A stretch of DNA of 60,438 nt from Planctomycetaceae bacterium (GTDB lineage Bacteria > Planctomycetota > Planctomycetia > Pirellulales > PNKZ01): contig JAEUIN010000339.1 of NCBI GenBank assembly GCA_016793115.1, forward strand, positions 1-60,438, written 5' to 3'. The position numbers and the translations under genes are program-made. Under the pieces are notes generated by a model. That model saw only the letters and a program-made list of their open reading frames with translations, was not told the origin of the DNA and did not search any database. This document shows, one piece after another, positions 42,365 to 51,090 of the stretch (within the stretch, counting starts at the first letter, position 1; each line of letters starts with the position of its first letter).

Positions 42365-45193
42365 CTATTTCCGCCGTACCATCTGGCCGCGAGCGCGCAG
42401 CCCTTGCTCTTCAAACGTCAGCCCGAAGCGAAGCTGCTGGAATTGCTTGATCTGCGGCGGCGCGTCGGGCCCGGGCTTCGGTTCGGCCGGGTTGCCGTAC
42501 ACGCTCGATTCCATCGTTTGCCACTTTTCGTTCCACACATACTCGCCGCCCCCCGGGCAAAGCAGCTTCGCTCCCCACAGTCGCTCGTGCAGCTTTAGCG
42601 GATCCTGGTTCGGGTAAAGCCGTCGCCATTCGTTGAGCGTCGGCAGATTGCCCCACGACAACGTCTGCATCTTCGTCCGGTATTCATCGCGCGAGATGAT
42701 CGCCAAGGCCTGAATCGCCAGGTCGCCCATTTCCAAGCAAAGATTTTCGCCGAGCCAAGCGATCGCCGCGTCCGAAGGCTTCGTCGCGTCCTGCTCGGCC
42801 GACGGCGCGGCCCGCCGCTTCGAACGCGCAAGCGATTGCTTGATCAGGTCTTCGCTCAGCGTGATCGTCAGCGAGTCGGCGGTGAGCGCGTAGTAGACGG
42901 CGATCTTGCTCTCGGGCCGATCCGCGCGCACGGCCTTCGCCGTCGGCGCGATCCGCACATACGATTCACCGTCGACTTCGCGAGTCTCCCACGATGTCAT
43001 GCCCGGACCGGCCCCCTCGATGAAGCCGCGGACGCCGGCGAGAAACGCCGTCGCCTTGAACGCGCTCGACACGTCGAAGCGCACCGCGACGGGCAATTCG
43101 CTCACGTGGTTCTTGAAGAACTCTTCGCGTTCTTTGTCGGTCTTAAGCTTTTCGAGTTCGCCCCACAGGGGCGAAGCGTCGACGTAGAACGCGACCGAGT
43201 CTCCCAACCACGACAGCGGATCGACTTTCAGTTGCGGCACGAACGACGACGCGATGCCGGCCCACTCCTTCAACCGCGCGCTCTCCTTATTGATCGCCAA
43301 CGCGACGTGAAACGGCGCGCCGTGCGGATCGCCCGAGGTCGGCGCAAGCTTCGAGCCGCGTGAGATGGCGATCAAATCGCGATATTCGGTGTTGTCGATC
43401 AGCGGCATCACCGTCAGGTCGGCGGCCAGTTGAGCGTCGTCGATCGTGAATCGCAGGCCGATCGGATCGAAGGCCCAACTAAAATTGCGCTGGTATCCGT
43501 CGCGCCAACGGTCGTAGGCGTCGGCCTCCGATTTCGTCACGTGTTCGAGCGGCAATTCGTTGATCGGCGTCATGAAGTTGAGCGAGCCGACGCTCTTGGC
43601 GTACACCCCGTCGACGCCCAACGCCACGTCGCCCGACACCGACAGCCGCAGATCGGTTCGAATCGCTTGCGGCTTCACATCGCCCGCCGCCAGTTCCGGC
43701 AGATGTTCGGCCTGCAATTCGGAAAGCACGGCGACGTCGCGCATGCGGCGCGAGTCGCCGATGCGCCACCGCGGCGAGCACCAGCGGCGAATCGTCGGGT
43801 CGCTGATGAACACAAACGCCGTTTCGCCGGCGTCGCCGAGTTTGTAGCGCTCGCGGAAGAACTTGTATTCGGGCAACGACGCGATCGTCGCCGGCCCCCC
43901 TTGATGCGTTTCCACGAGCCGCTTGAGTTGGACGAGCGAATTGGTCACCGCGACGACGTCGCCGTAAGCGGCCATGTAACTGCTGATCGCGCGGTCCGGC
44001 GTGCGCCATTCCTGATAGTCGACCGCGTGACCGTCGATAATGACTTGCCCCTGCGAGGTGCTGAGGTTTTTCTCGCCCGACGTGTTGAGCGTGATCTGCC
44101 CGAGCAGCATCGTCTTCAGCGTCGTCACGTCGCGGGCCTCGAAAATCACCGCCAAATCCGTGCCGATGCGGAAGTACGGATCGCCGCCGGTGACGGCGAC
44201 GCTGTTGATCACTTGCGGTCCGAGCATGCGCCCCAGCGCCGTGGTCTTCAGCCCGATTTGTCGTTGGTAGCGGCCGACGACGTTGTAGTCTTGGCTTTGC
44301 GGCTCCGCGGCTTCCAAGAGGGGAGTGCCCTGCAGTTCCGCCTCATCGGCCAGCTTCATCGCGGCGTCGAACGTCGGAAAGAAAACGACGTGTTGATCGG
44401 CGGGCACGTAGGCGGCGAGCTTATCGAGCTTCGGCTGCTTTCCTTCGAGGTACCGCGACCAATCGATCTCGTCGATCGTGATTCCCTTCAAGTCGGCGAG
44501 GCGCACTTGTGTTTCATCGGCCCGCGCCGCGGGCAGCACGCGATCGAGTTGCAAATTCTCGCTGATCGCGCGGCTGCCGGCGAACAGCGAGAACGTGTCG
44601 TCAAGATTGTTCCAGGGCTGGAAGCTGGAAAAATTGTTCCGATTTCGCGTCTCGTCGTCGATCTTGCCGTAACGCTCAAGAGTCGCCGAACGAACCTGGT
44701 GCCGAAACCACGCGGCCCCCGGCAGGTTTTGATTCTGCAGTCGGCTGTAGTGGCCGATCTTGGCTTCAAGAAAATCGTCGCGTCGATCGCCCGCCGCTTT
44801 CGCCGCCGGAATCTTGAACTTCACCGACTCGAAGCGCGAGTAGTCGCGCAGCGGATAGAAGAACGTGCCGACGACGTCCGCTTCGGTATGCGGGCGCCGG
44901 ACGGCGACCGAACCCCAAGTCGCCACGTCGCCCGTCAGATTGATGACGTCGTTGGGATGCGACCAGTAGCCTTCGCCGGCTCCTTGAACCACGACGTACG
45001 GCCGCGCGATCTCGCGCCTCCGCCATGTCGTTCGCCAACTCGCCTCGTCCGGATCCGCGGTATTCCATTTCCCTTCGGTCAGTTCCAAGTCGCGTAGCGG
45101 CACAACGAAGAAATCGTCGTCGGCCTGCGCGGTCGTCGCGAAAGCGACCAATGAAAGCGCTGCGAGAAGCGCAACGGCAAAGGAGCGAAGCAT
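42365..45193 (-). CDS. Large exported protein of unknown function
   Basis: 942 residues with a clear Sec signal peptide (LRSFAVALLAALSLVAFATTAQA, cleavage near residue 24) and GAGG 5 nt before the ATG. No transmembrane segment after the signal, no Cys-rich or repeat region. Recognisable stretches include VVFFPTFDAAMKLADEAELQ, FRIGTDLAVIFEARDVTTLK, FFRERYKLGDAGETAFVFIS and PAEPKPGPDAPPQIKQF. The layout suggests a multi-domain periplasmic or surface protein; I do not recognise a catalytic motif or family. Convergent with cinA (48 bp apart). Confidence 0.8.
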   Translation of the reverse strand: MLRSFAVALLAALSLVAFATTAQADDDFFVVPLRDLELTEGKWNTADPDEASWRTTWRRREIARPYVVVQGAGEGYWSHPNDVINLTGDVATWGSVAVRRPHTEADVVGTFFYPLRDYSRFESVKFKIPAAKAAGDRRDDFLEAKIGHYSRLQNQNLPGAAWFRHQVRSATLERYGKIDDETRNRNNFSSFQPWNNLDDTFSLFAGSRAISENLQLDRVLPAARADETQVRLADLKGITIDEIDWSRYLEGKQPKLDKLAAYVPADQHVVFFPTFDAAMKLADEAELQGTPLLEAAEPQSQDYNVVGRYQRQIGLKTTALGRMLGPQVINSVAVTGGDPYFRIGTDLAVIFEARDVTTLKTMLLGQITLNTSGEKNLSTSQGQVIIDGHAVDYQEWRTPDRAISSYMAAYGDVVAVTNSLVQLKRLVETHQGGPATIASLPEYKFFRERYKLGDAGETAFVFISDPTIRRWCSPRWRIGDSRRMRDVAVLSELQAEHLPELAAGDVKPQAIRTDLRLSVSGDVALGVDGVYAKSVGSLNFMTPINELPLEHVTKSEADAYDRWRDGYQRNFSWAFDPIGLRFTIDDAQLAADLTVMPLIDNTEYRDLIAISRGSKLAPTSGDPHGAPFHVALAINKESARLKEWAGIASSFVPQLKVDPLSWLGDSVAFYVDASPLWGELEKLKTDKEREEFFKNHVSELPVAVRFDVSSAFKATAFLAGVRGFIEGAGPGMTSWETREVDGESYVRIAPTAKAVRADRPESKIAVYYALTADSLTITLSEDLIKQSLARSKRRAAPSAEQDATKPSDAAIAWLGENLCLEMGDLAIQALAIISRDEYRTKMQTLSWGNLPTLNEWRRLYPNQDPLKLHERLWGAKLLCPGGGEYVWNEKWQTMESSVYGNPAEPKPGPDAPPQIKQFQQLRFGLTFEEQGLRARGQMVRRK

Positions 45194-45315
45194 AGCGGCC
45201 TCGGCAAATTGGATTGTTCGGCGAAAGTAGATGTGCCGGTGAAATGAACGGCGGCGCAGTCATCGCAGCACCGGATCGTCGCCGAAGTATACCTGTCAGC
45301 CGGCCGGTTTGTGTC

Positions 45316-45336
45316 GGCGAATCCGTCGGATTTGCC
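45316..45336. repeat. Small inverted word downstream of tsaE
   Basis: GGCGAATCCG (45316-45325) faces CGGATTTGCC (45327-45336), 9 of 10 pairing, directly followed by CGACCTACG, which contains the tsaE stop (TAG at 45341-45343 on the minus strand). A REP-like palindrome that appears to supply the gene's stop codon. Confidence 0.5.
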
Positions 45337-45340
45337 CGAC

Positions 45341-45811
45341 CTACGCCATTGCCGACGCCAGCAATGAGGGGAAATCCTGGAACTCACCGCCGTGCGCCTC
45401 GATCTTGATCCGGCGCGATGTCAGGTCCAGCGGCTCGATCGTGATCTCCAGGAAGTCCGTCGGCATGCAGGCGGCGACGCGCTCCGCCCATTCGACGAGC
45501 GTCACGCCGGTGCCGAAGAAGTATTCGTCCGGTCCTAAGTTCAAGAACTCGTCGTCGTCGCGCAGGCGATAAGCGTCGAAGTGATAGACCGGCCGCGGGC
45601 CGCGATACTCTTGGATGAGAGTAAACGTCGGACTCACGACCTCGTGCGGATCGAGCCCGCGTGCTTCGGCCACGGCTTGCACTAATCGCGTCTTGCCCGC
45701 GCCGAGCGGTCCGTTGAGCGCGACGACTGCGCCGTCGGGCAAGAGCTTGCCTAGCGCGAGCCCTAAGCGGCGCGTGTCGGCTTCCGATTGAGAAACAAAG
45801 ACAAAGCTCAT
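45341..45811 (-). CDS. tsaE: tRNA threonylcarbamoyladenosine biosynthesis ATPase TsaE
   Basis: 156 residues, the usual size. Walker A GPLGAGKT at 34-41, switch-like SPTFTLIQEYRG, HFDAYRL and the acidic motif LVEWAERV. With TsaB/TsaD it makes t6A at position 37 of ANN-decoding tRNAs in the cytoplasm. The C-terminus ends inside an intergenic palindromic word (EFQDFPSLLASAMA). Confidence 0.95.
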   Translation of the reverse strand: MSFVFVSQSEADTRRLGLALGKLLPDGAVVALNGPLGAGKTRLVQAVAEARGLDPHEVVSPTFTLIQEYRGPRPVYHFDAYRLRDDDEFLNLGPDEYFFGTGVTLVEWAERVAACMPTDFLEITIEPLDLTSRRIKIEAHGGEFQDFPSLLASAMA

Positions 45812-45831
45812 GTGCGGCGCCTCGCGACATG

Positions 45832-45864
45832 CCTGTAGGGAACGCCCTCCGCGGCGTTCCGCGC
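45832..45864. repeat. Dispersed 33-nt palindromic word, copy 2
   Basis: Exact reverse-orientation copy of 14277-14309 (CCTGTAGGGAACGCCCTCCG then CGGCGTTCCGCGC). A diverged 23-nt third copy (21 of 23 matching) lies in the opposite orientation at 45884-45906, so the tsaE-thiL spacer holds an inverted pair that can form a long hairpin. Confidence 0.75.
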
Positions 45865-45920
45865 GCCGGGCACACGTAATCTCGGAGCGCCGCAGAGGGC
45901 GTTCCCGTCGGCGGAATGCA

Positions 45921-46871
45921 TTATGAATCCGCTCCGTGCAGATAGCCGCGCGGCGCGAGCGGCTTACGTTGCCCTTTGGGATCGACGTCCCACAATCCGT
46001 GCTCGGCGACGAAGCCGCCGACGATCGTCAGCGGCACGTCGCCGATCGCGCGGTCTTTCACGGCCCGCTCCGCATCGTCGAACGGCATTGCCAAGAGTAG
46101 TTCGAAATCTTCGCCGTCGCCAAGCGCATGGGAGATCGCGTCGCCGCCTCCCGGCTTCGTTTCCGCCAAGCGATCGGCCGCATCGTCGACGGGGATCTCC
46201 CAACTGCGGACGAACGCCCCGCAACCGCTCTCGGCGCACAGCCGGCTCAAATCGAGGGAAAGCCCGTCGCTGACGTCCATCGCGGCATGAACTCCGTACA
46301 ACTCGTGCAGCAGCAGAGCTTCGCGCACGCGCGGCGTAAAATCGAGGTGCTTGCCGAGAATGCTGCCGCCGAACGAGCCCGTGACGACGAGCGCGTCGCC
46401 CGGCCGCGCGCCGCTGCGGAGCAGGGGACCGCGCGCCGTCGTTTTGCCCACGGCCGTGACGCTGACGACGAGCGGGCCGTCCCAGGTATTGGTATCGCCG
46501 CCGGCGATCACGACGCCGAACTCGTCGGCAAGCGGCAACAGGCCTTCGTAGAGCCGTTTGGCAAGTTCCAAAGCATCGAGACCGGCCGCTCCGGAGCGAG
46601 GTAAAGCGAGGCTCACGAACGCCGCCGTCGGCTGCGCCGCCATCGCCGCCAAGTCGCTCAGGTTTACGGCCAGCGATTTGCGTCCCGCGCGCCGCGGGTC
46701 GAGCTCGTCCAAACGGAAGTCGACGCCGTCCATCAGCATGTCCGTCGTCACGACAAGGCCGCGATCACCCGACGGCGCAAGCACGGCCGCATCGTCGCCC
46801 GGCCCAAGCGCCACTTCGGTCGACGCTGGCGGCAACCGGCTGCGGAGCCACTCGACGAGTTCGCGTTCCAT
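45921..46871 (-). CDS. thiL: Thiamine-monophosphate kinase
   Basis: 316 residues. PurM-like ATP-dependent kinase that makes thiamine diphosphate from thiamine monophosphate. Motifs: GPGDDAAVLAPSGDRGLVVTTDMLMDGVDF, VNLSDLAAMAAQPTAAFVSLALP, GGDTNTWDGPLVVSVTAVG, AAMDVSDGLSLDLSRLC and ALGDGEDFELLLAMP. Its ATG shares one base with the nudix stop (TGATG), so it is translationally coupled to that gene. Confidence 0.95.
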   Translation of the reverse strand: MERELVEWLRSRLPPASTEVALGPGDDAAVLAPSGDRGLVVTTDMLMDGVDFRLDELDPRRAGRKSLAVNLSDLAAMAAQPTAAFVSLALPRSGAAGLDALELAKRLYEGLLPLADEFGVVIAGGDTNTWDGPLVVSVTAVGKTTARGPLLRSGARPGDALVVTGSFGGSILGKHLDFTPRVREALLLHELYGVHAAMDVSDGLSLDLSRLCAESGCGAFVRSWEIPVDDAADRLAETKPGGGDAISHALGDGEDFELLLAMPFDDAERAVKDRAIGDVPLTIVGGFVAEHGLWDVDPKGQRKPLAPRGYLHGADS

Positions 46872-47287
46872 CAGTGCACCGGTCGGACGTAAGTCACGTC
46901 GAGTTCGCCGCGCGCTACCGCCGCCAAGAATTCGCGATTGCTGTAGAGTAGGTCGGGGTGGGCTTCGAGTTCTTCAAGAGTCAGCCAAAGATATTCCGCC
47001 ACTTCCGGCGGGTGCGGTTCGAGCGGCGCCGAGCGGCAACGTTCGGCGAGCCACCACGAAAGGTGGACCTGCCAGGGCGTGACACATTGCCACAATCTCC
47101 GCAACGGCCTCACGTGCGCCGCCAATTCTTCCCGCAGTTCGCGTACGACGGCCGCTTCTTCGCTTTCCTCGCCTTCAATGCCGCCCCCGGGGAAGCACAA
47201 CTTCCCGGGCGCGGAAACACCGGCCGCGCGACGAATCACGAGGTACTTGCCGTTCTCGACGATTACCGCCACGGCGCCGCGACGCAT
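46871..47287 (-). CDS. Nudix hydrolase
   Basis: 138 residues from the ATG at 47287; a TTG seven codons earlier is too close to its GGAG. Nudix box GGGIEGEESEEAAVVRELREELAA fits G-x5-E-x7-REUxEE with the final Gly replaced by Ala. Hydrolyses nucleoside diphosphate derivatives; likely a housekeeping or ADP-ribose/(d)NTP type. Coupled to thiL by a 1-nt overlap; divergent from ftsH. Confidence 0.88.
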   Translation of the reverse strand: MRRGAVAVIVENGKYLVIRRAAGVSAPGKLCFPGGGIEGEESEEAAVVRELREELAAHVRPLRRLWQCVTPWQVHLSWWLAERCRSAPLEPHPPEVAEYLWLTLEELEAHPDLLYSNREFLAAVARGELDVTYVRPVH

Positions 47288-47473
47288 GTTTCCGAGACCT
47301 TGCTGCAATGCTCCGAGTTTCGGCCGCCAACCAAGCGCGAGCGGCTAGAAATTCGCACCTTACTACCCTATCTTGAAGGCCTATTGGTTGGGAAGCGCTC
47401 CCCCGAGCGTCGCCTCCGCATACTTCGACGGTCGCAAAGCGCGTCGGTTCGACGTCGCTAGGGTTGCTATTTC

Positions 47474-49795
47474 ATGGAACAGAACGCCTCCGGCACGCCG
47501 GAAACGAAGCCCAAGGATACAAAGCCGCCCGAACCGAAGCGGCCCTTGCCGCGGCCGCGCATGACCAGCCCGACGCTCGTCTTCGTGCTGATCGCGATCC
47601 TCATGCTCGGCTCTTGGATCGCGATTGATCGGGCTCGCACGCGCAGCGCCATTCCCTACGGTTTTTTCATCGAGCAGCTCGAAGCGGGCAACATCGCCGC
47701 CGTCGACATCGACGGCTACGACATCAGCGGCCGGTTCGTCGATCCGCCGCTGATTCCGCCGCCGACGGAAACCAAAGCGGTGACGATTCCCACCATCGGC
47801 TACGGCCGCTTTGTGGAAGAGCTGCGCGAAGGGAACGTCGCCGAGGCGCACACCGACGGACGCGAACTCGTCGGCAAGTTCAAGAAGTCGATCAGAAAAC
47901 CCGCCGCCGCGCCGAAGCCCACGGCCTCGGCGACCGGCACGGCGGCCGCCGCCGCTCCCGCGACGACGCCGGAAGCGGGCCGCGATTTCCGCGTGCTCTT
48001 AGGCGTGTATGCCGGCAAGGACTTAGAAGACGAACTCGTCAGAACGCTCGGCGCCAACTACTCGGTCGAGACGAGCCTGGAGAAATACCTCGTCACCCGC
48101 GAACCGCTTCCCGGTTCGTTGGGAGGCAAGCCGGAGCGGTTCAACAAAGAATTCACCACGATTCTCAGCCCCTTGGCAGGCGACGAACTCGATCAACTGC
48201 TCCGCAAGAAACTCGGTGAGCACTACAACGCCGAGCGAATGACCGACAGCGGCGGCCTGATGGTGTTCTACTCGTTCGGCCTGACGCTCCTGCTCATCGC
48301 AGGCATGTTCTTCATTTTCCGCCGCGCTCGCGACCAGTTCATGGGGGGCGGCTTCCTCTCCGGATTCAACAAGAGCCCGGCCAAGCGCTACGAGGCGACC
48401 GGCAAGCGGACGACGTTCGCCGACGTCGCCGGCTTGGAAGGCGTGAAGAACGAACTCACCGAGATCGTCGAATTCCTGAAGAACCCGCAGAAGTTCCAGC
48501 GCCTCGGCGGCCGCATCCCGAAAGGCGTGCTGCTCGAAGGCCCGCCGGGGACCGGCAAGACTCTGCTCGCCAAGGCCGTGGCCGGAGAGGCGGGCGTGCC
48601 GTTTTTCTCGATCAACGGCTCCGAGTTCATCCAGATGTTCGTCGGCGTCGGGGCGGGGCGCGTGCGCGATATGTTCCGCACCGCGAAGGAAGCGTCGCCC
48701 TGCATCCTGTTCATCGACGAAATCGACGCCGTCGGCCGCGTGCGCGGCACCGGCATCGGCGGCGGGCAAGACGAGCGCGAGCAAACGCTCAACCAAATCT
48801 TGAGCGAGATGGACGGCTTCAGCCCCAACGAATCCGTGATCGTGCTCGCCGCCACGAACCGGGCCGACGTGCTCGACCCCGCCTTGCTCCGGCCCGGCCG
48901 GTTCGATCGCCGCGTGACCGTGGATCGTCCGACGGTGAAAGGCCGCATCGCCATCTTCAAGGTGCACACCCGCGAAGTGCCGCTGGCCGACGACGTCGAC
49001 CTCGAACGCTTGGCCCAGGGAACCGTCGGTCTGACGGGCGCCGACATTCGCAACTTGGTGAACGAAGCAGCCATTTGGGCGACGCGGCAAGGCAAAGACC
49101 GCGTCGACATGCAGGACTTCGAATACGCTTACGACAAGATCTTGATGGGCATCAAGCGTGAAGAGGTTCTCTCGCCGCATGAAAAGGCGATGACCGCTTA
49201 CCACGAAGCCGGCCATACGATCCTCGCTTGGATGTTGCCCGGGAACGATCGCGTTCACAAGGTCACGATCATCCCCCGCGGCCGCGCGATGGGCGTCACC
49301 CAGTTGATTCCCGAAGAAGACAAACTCAGCTACGGCGAATCGGAGCTTCACGCGCGACTCATCTGCCTCATGGGGGGCCGAGCCGCCGAGAAACTCGTGT
49401 TCGACGAATACAGCGTCGGCGCGGAGAACGACCTCAAGCGGGCCACGCAGCTCGCCCGCCGCATGGTGGCCAACTGGGGCATGAGCGAGCGGCTCGGCCC
49501 GATCGCCTTCCGCATCGGCGAGGAGCATCCGTTTCTCGGCCGCGAGATGTCCGAGCACAACCGCGAATTCAGCGAACACACGGCGCAAGTGATCGACGAG
49601 GAAACCGCCCGCATCCTGCACGCGGCCAGCGATCGCGCCAAATCGCTGTTGGTGGAACACCGCGAGAAGCTCGACCAGCTCTCCCGCGAACTCGAACAGA
49701 AAGAAACGCTCGAAGTGAAAGAAATCGAAGCGATCCTCGGCCCCCCGGCCCAAAAGGCGCCGCCGTCGCTCGAACACACGCCGCTGAAGAACTGA
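47474..49795 (+). CDS. ftsH: ATP-dependent zinc metalloprotease FtsH
   Basis: 773 residues, longer than the usual 610-650. Membrane-anchored AAA+ protease. First helix about 34-54 (LVFVLIAILMLGSWIAI), a large periplasmic part with an Ala/Pro-rich linker (about 145-175), second helix about 263-285 (MVFYSFGLTLLLIAGMFFIF), Walker A GPPGTGKT at 356, Walker B CILFIDEIDAVG, second region of homology (NRADVLDPALLRPGRFDR), and zinc motif HEAGH at 577-581 with distal Asp (SVGAENDLKRAT). C-terminal coiled region LVEHREKLDQLSRELEQKETLEVKE. Confidence 0.96.
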   Translation: MEQNASGTPETKPKDTKPPEPKRPLPRPRMTSPTLVFVLIAILMLGSWIAIDRARTRSAIPYGFFIEQLEAGNIAAVDIDGYDISGRFVDPPLIPPPTETKAVTIPTIGYGRFVEELREGNVAEAHTDGRELVGKFKKSIRKPAAAPKPTASATGTAAAAAPATTPEAGRDFRVLLGVYAGKDLEDELVRTLGANYSVETSLEKYLVTREPLPGSLGGKPERFNKEFTTILSPLAGDELDQLLRKKLGEHYNAERMTDSGGLMVFYSFGLTLLLIAGMFFIFRRARDQFMGGGFLSGFNKSPAKRYEATGKRTTFADVAGLEGVKNELTEIVEFLKNPQKFQRLGGRIPKGVLLEGPPGTGKTLLAKAVAGEAGVPFFSINGSEFIQMFVGVGAGRVRDMFRTAKEASPCILFIDEIDAVGRVRGTGIGGGQDEREQTLNQILSEMDGFSPNESVIVLAATNRADVLDPALLRPGRFDRRVTVDRPTVKGRIAIFKVHTREVPLADDVDLERLAQGTVGLTGADIRNLVNEAAIWATRQGKDRVDMQDFEYAYDKILMGIKREEVLSPHEKAMTAYHEAGHTILAWMLPGNDRVHKVTIIPRGRAMGVTQLIPEEDKLSYGESELHARLICLMGGRAAEKLVFDEYSVGAENDLKRATQLARRMVANWGMSERLGPIAFRIGEEHPFLGREMSEHNREFSEHTAQVIDEETARILHAASDRAKSLLVEHREKLDQLSRELEQKETLEVKEIEAILGPPAQKAPPSLEHTPLKN

Positions 49796-49802
49796 ATCCG
49801 TC

Positions 49803-49926
49803 CAGGGTGCAGGGTTCCCGGTTCAGGGTTGAAGACACCGGCCGGAACCTGCAACTCTGACGACTCTTTTTCTCCAAGTTTTCAACCCCGCCCCCTGAAC
49901 CCCAAACCTCCCAACCCTGAACCTGC
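49803..49926. repeat. Heptamer inverted element without cargo (CAGGGTT type)
   Basis: Left arm 49803-49830: CAGGGTG CAGGGTT CCCGGTT CAGGGTT. Right arm 49884-49926: AACCCCG CCCCCTG AACCCCA AACCTCC (one extra C) AACCCTG AACCTGC, inverted relative to the left. About 53 bp in between have a TTTTT run but no gene. The element occupies almost the entire ftsH-Dabb spacer. Confidence 0.75.
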
Positions 49927-49930
49927 GCCC

Positions 49931-50239
49931 ATGATGCTCGTCCACAACGTCTACTTTTCGCTGCACGACAACTCGCCGGCCGCCAAGGAGAAGCTGCTCG
50001 CTTCGGCGCGGAAGCACCTCACCGATCACCCCGGCACGGTCTTCTTCGCCGTCGGCACGCTGGCCGACGAGTACAGCCGACCGGTCAACGACAAGAACTA
50101 CGACGTCGCGCTGCACGTCGTCTTCAAGGATCGCGCCGCACACGACGCCTACCAAGTCGCCCCGCGCCACCTGGAATTCATCGTCGAAGGGAAGGAAAAC
50201 TGGAAGACGGTGCGCGTGTTCGATAGCGACGCCTCGTAA
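49931..50239 (+). CDS. Dabb-family (stress-responsive A/B barrel) protein
   Basis: 102 residues from the ATG at 49931; an open frame further upstream only translates the heptamer repeat. Dimeric alpha/beta-barrel pattern: LVHNVYFSLHDNSPAAKEKLL, VFFAVGTLADEYSRPVNDKNYDVALHVVF and HDAYQVAPRHLEFI. Typically a small cytoplasmic enzyme or binding protein; substrate unknown. The alpha/beta hydrolase gene starts 17 bp downstream. Confidence 0.85.
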   Translation: MMLVHNVYFSLHDNSPAAKEKLLASARKHLTDHPGTVFFAVGTLADEYSRPVNDKNYDVALHVVFKDRAAHDAYQVAPRHLEFIVEGKENWKTVRVFDSDAS

Positions 50240-50256
50240 GCCGGGAGTCGCGACCG

Positions 50257-51030
50257 ATGCCGACTCCGTCGCCCGACGCTCTCCTGGCCTTTCAAGAGCG
50301 GCAACTCCAAGCGGCCGGCTACGGCGGGCCGCAAGCGCCGATCCGCTATCGCCTCATGCGCCCCGCTGAAGTGCGCCTCGGCGAAACCTATCCGCTCGTC
50401 GTCTTCTTGCACGGAGCCGGCGAGCGCGGCGACGACAATCGCAGCCAACTCAAGTACCTTCCCGATGTGCTCGCCGCGGCGCCGCAGCGGAAGCGATTTC
50501 CCTGCTTCGCGATCGCACCGCAATGTCCGGCCGACGACTTTTGGGTTCGCCTCGATTGGAGCGACCCCGACGCCGTTCCCCAAGCCGCGCCGAGCGCGCC
50601 GCTCGCCGCGGTGCGCTCGATTCTCGCGCAGACGCTCGCCTCGGAGCCGATCGACCCGGCCCGCGTGTATCTCACCGGGCTTTCCATGGGCGGCTTCGGA
50701 GCGTGGCACCTCGCCGCGACCAACCCGGACGACTTCGCCGCGCTGGCCCCGGTTTGCGGCGGCGGCGATCCGGCTTGGGCCGCGGCGCTCAAAGACCTGC
50801 CCATCTGGGCCGTGCACGGCGAGGCCGACGACGTCGTTCCGGTCGGCCATTCGCGCAAGATGATCGCCGCGATTGAAGCGGTCGGCGGCAAGCCGAAGTA
50901 CACGGAACTCCAAGGCGTCGGCCACGACAGTTGGACGCCCGCCTACGCCCCGGAGTTCGGCCTGCTCGATTGGCTGTTCGAGCAACGCCGGTCGTCGGGT
51001 GGCACTGGTGGCTTGTCCACCAGTGCATGA
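50257..51030 (+). CDS. Alpha/beta hydrolase (prolyl-oligopeptidase/PHB-depolymerase-like esterase)
   Basis: 257 residues. Oxyanion turn FLHGAGERGDDN, nucleophile elbow GLSMGGFG, acid in HGEADDVVPV and catalytic His in GVGHDSW. No signal peptide, so probably cytoplasmic. The last ~10 residues (GGTGGLSTSA) are translated from the left arm of the 28-bp inverted repeat at 50998, so the natural C-terminus was probably extended or replaced by the repeat. Confidence 0.85.
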   Translation: MPTPSPDALLAFQERQLQAAGYGGPQAPIRYRLMRPAEVRLGETYPLVVFLHGAGERGDDNRSQLKYLPDVLAAAPQRKRFPCFAIAPQCPADDFWVRLDWSDPDAVPQAAPSAPLAAVRSILAQTLASEPIDPARVYLTGLSMGGFGAWHLAATNPDDFAALAPVCGGGDPAWAAALKDLPIWAVHGEADDVVPVGHSRKMIAAIEAVGGKPKYTELQGVGHDSWTPAYAPEFGLLDWLFEQRRSSGGTGGLSTSA

Positions 51031-51076
51031 TTGAAGCGGACCAGTAGCCACTGGTGGACAAGCCACCAGTGCCACC
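50998..51076. repeat. 28-bp perfect inverted repeat between convergent genes
   Basis: Arm 50998-51025 (GGTGGCACTGGTGGCTTGTC then CACCAGTG) is the exact reverse complement of 51049-51076; spacer 23 bp. Each arm is itself a hairpin, CACTGGTGG-CTTGT-CCACCAGTG. It lies between the hydrolase (+) and the HEAT gene (-) and could act as a bidirectional terminator. Confidence 0.85.
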
Positions 51077-51090
51077 GATCAACAATTGCG

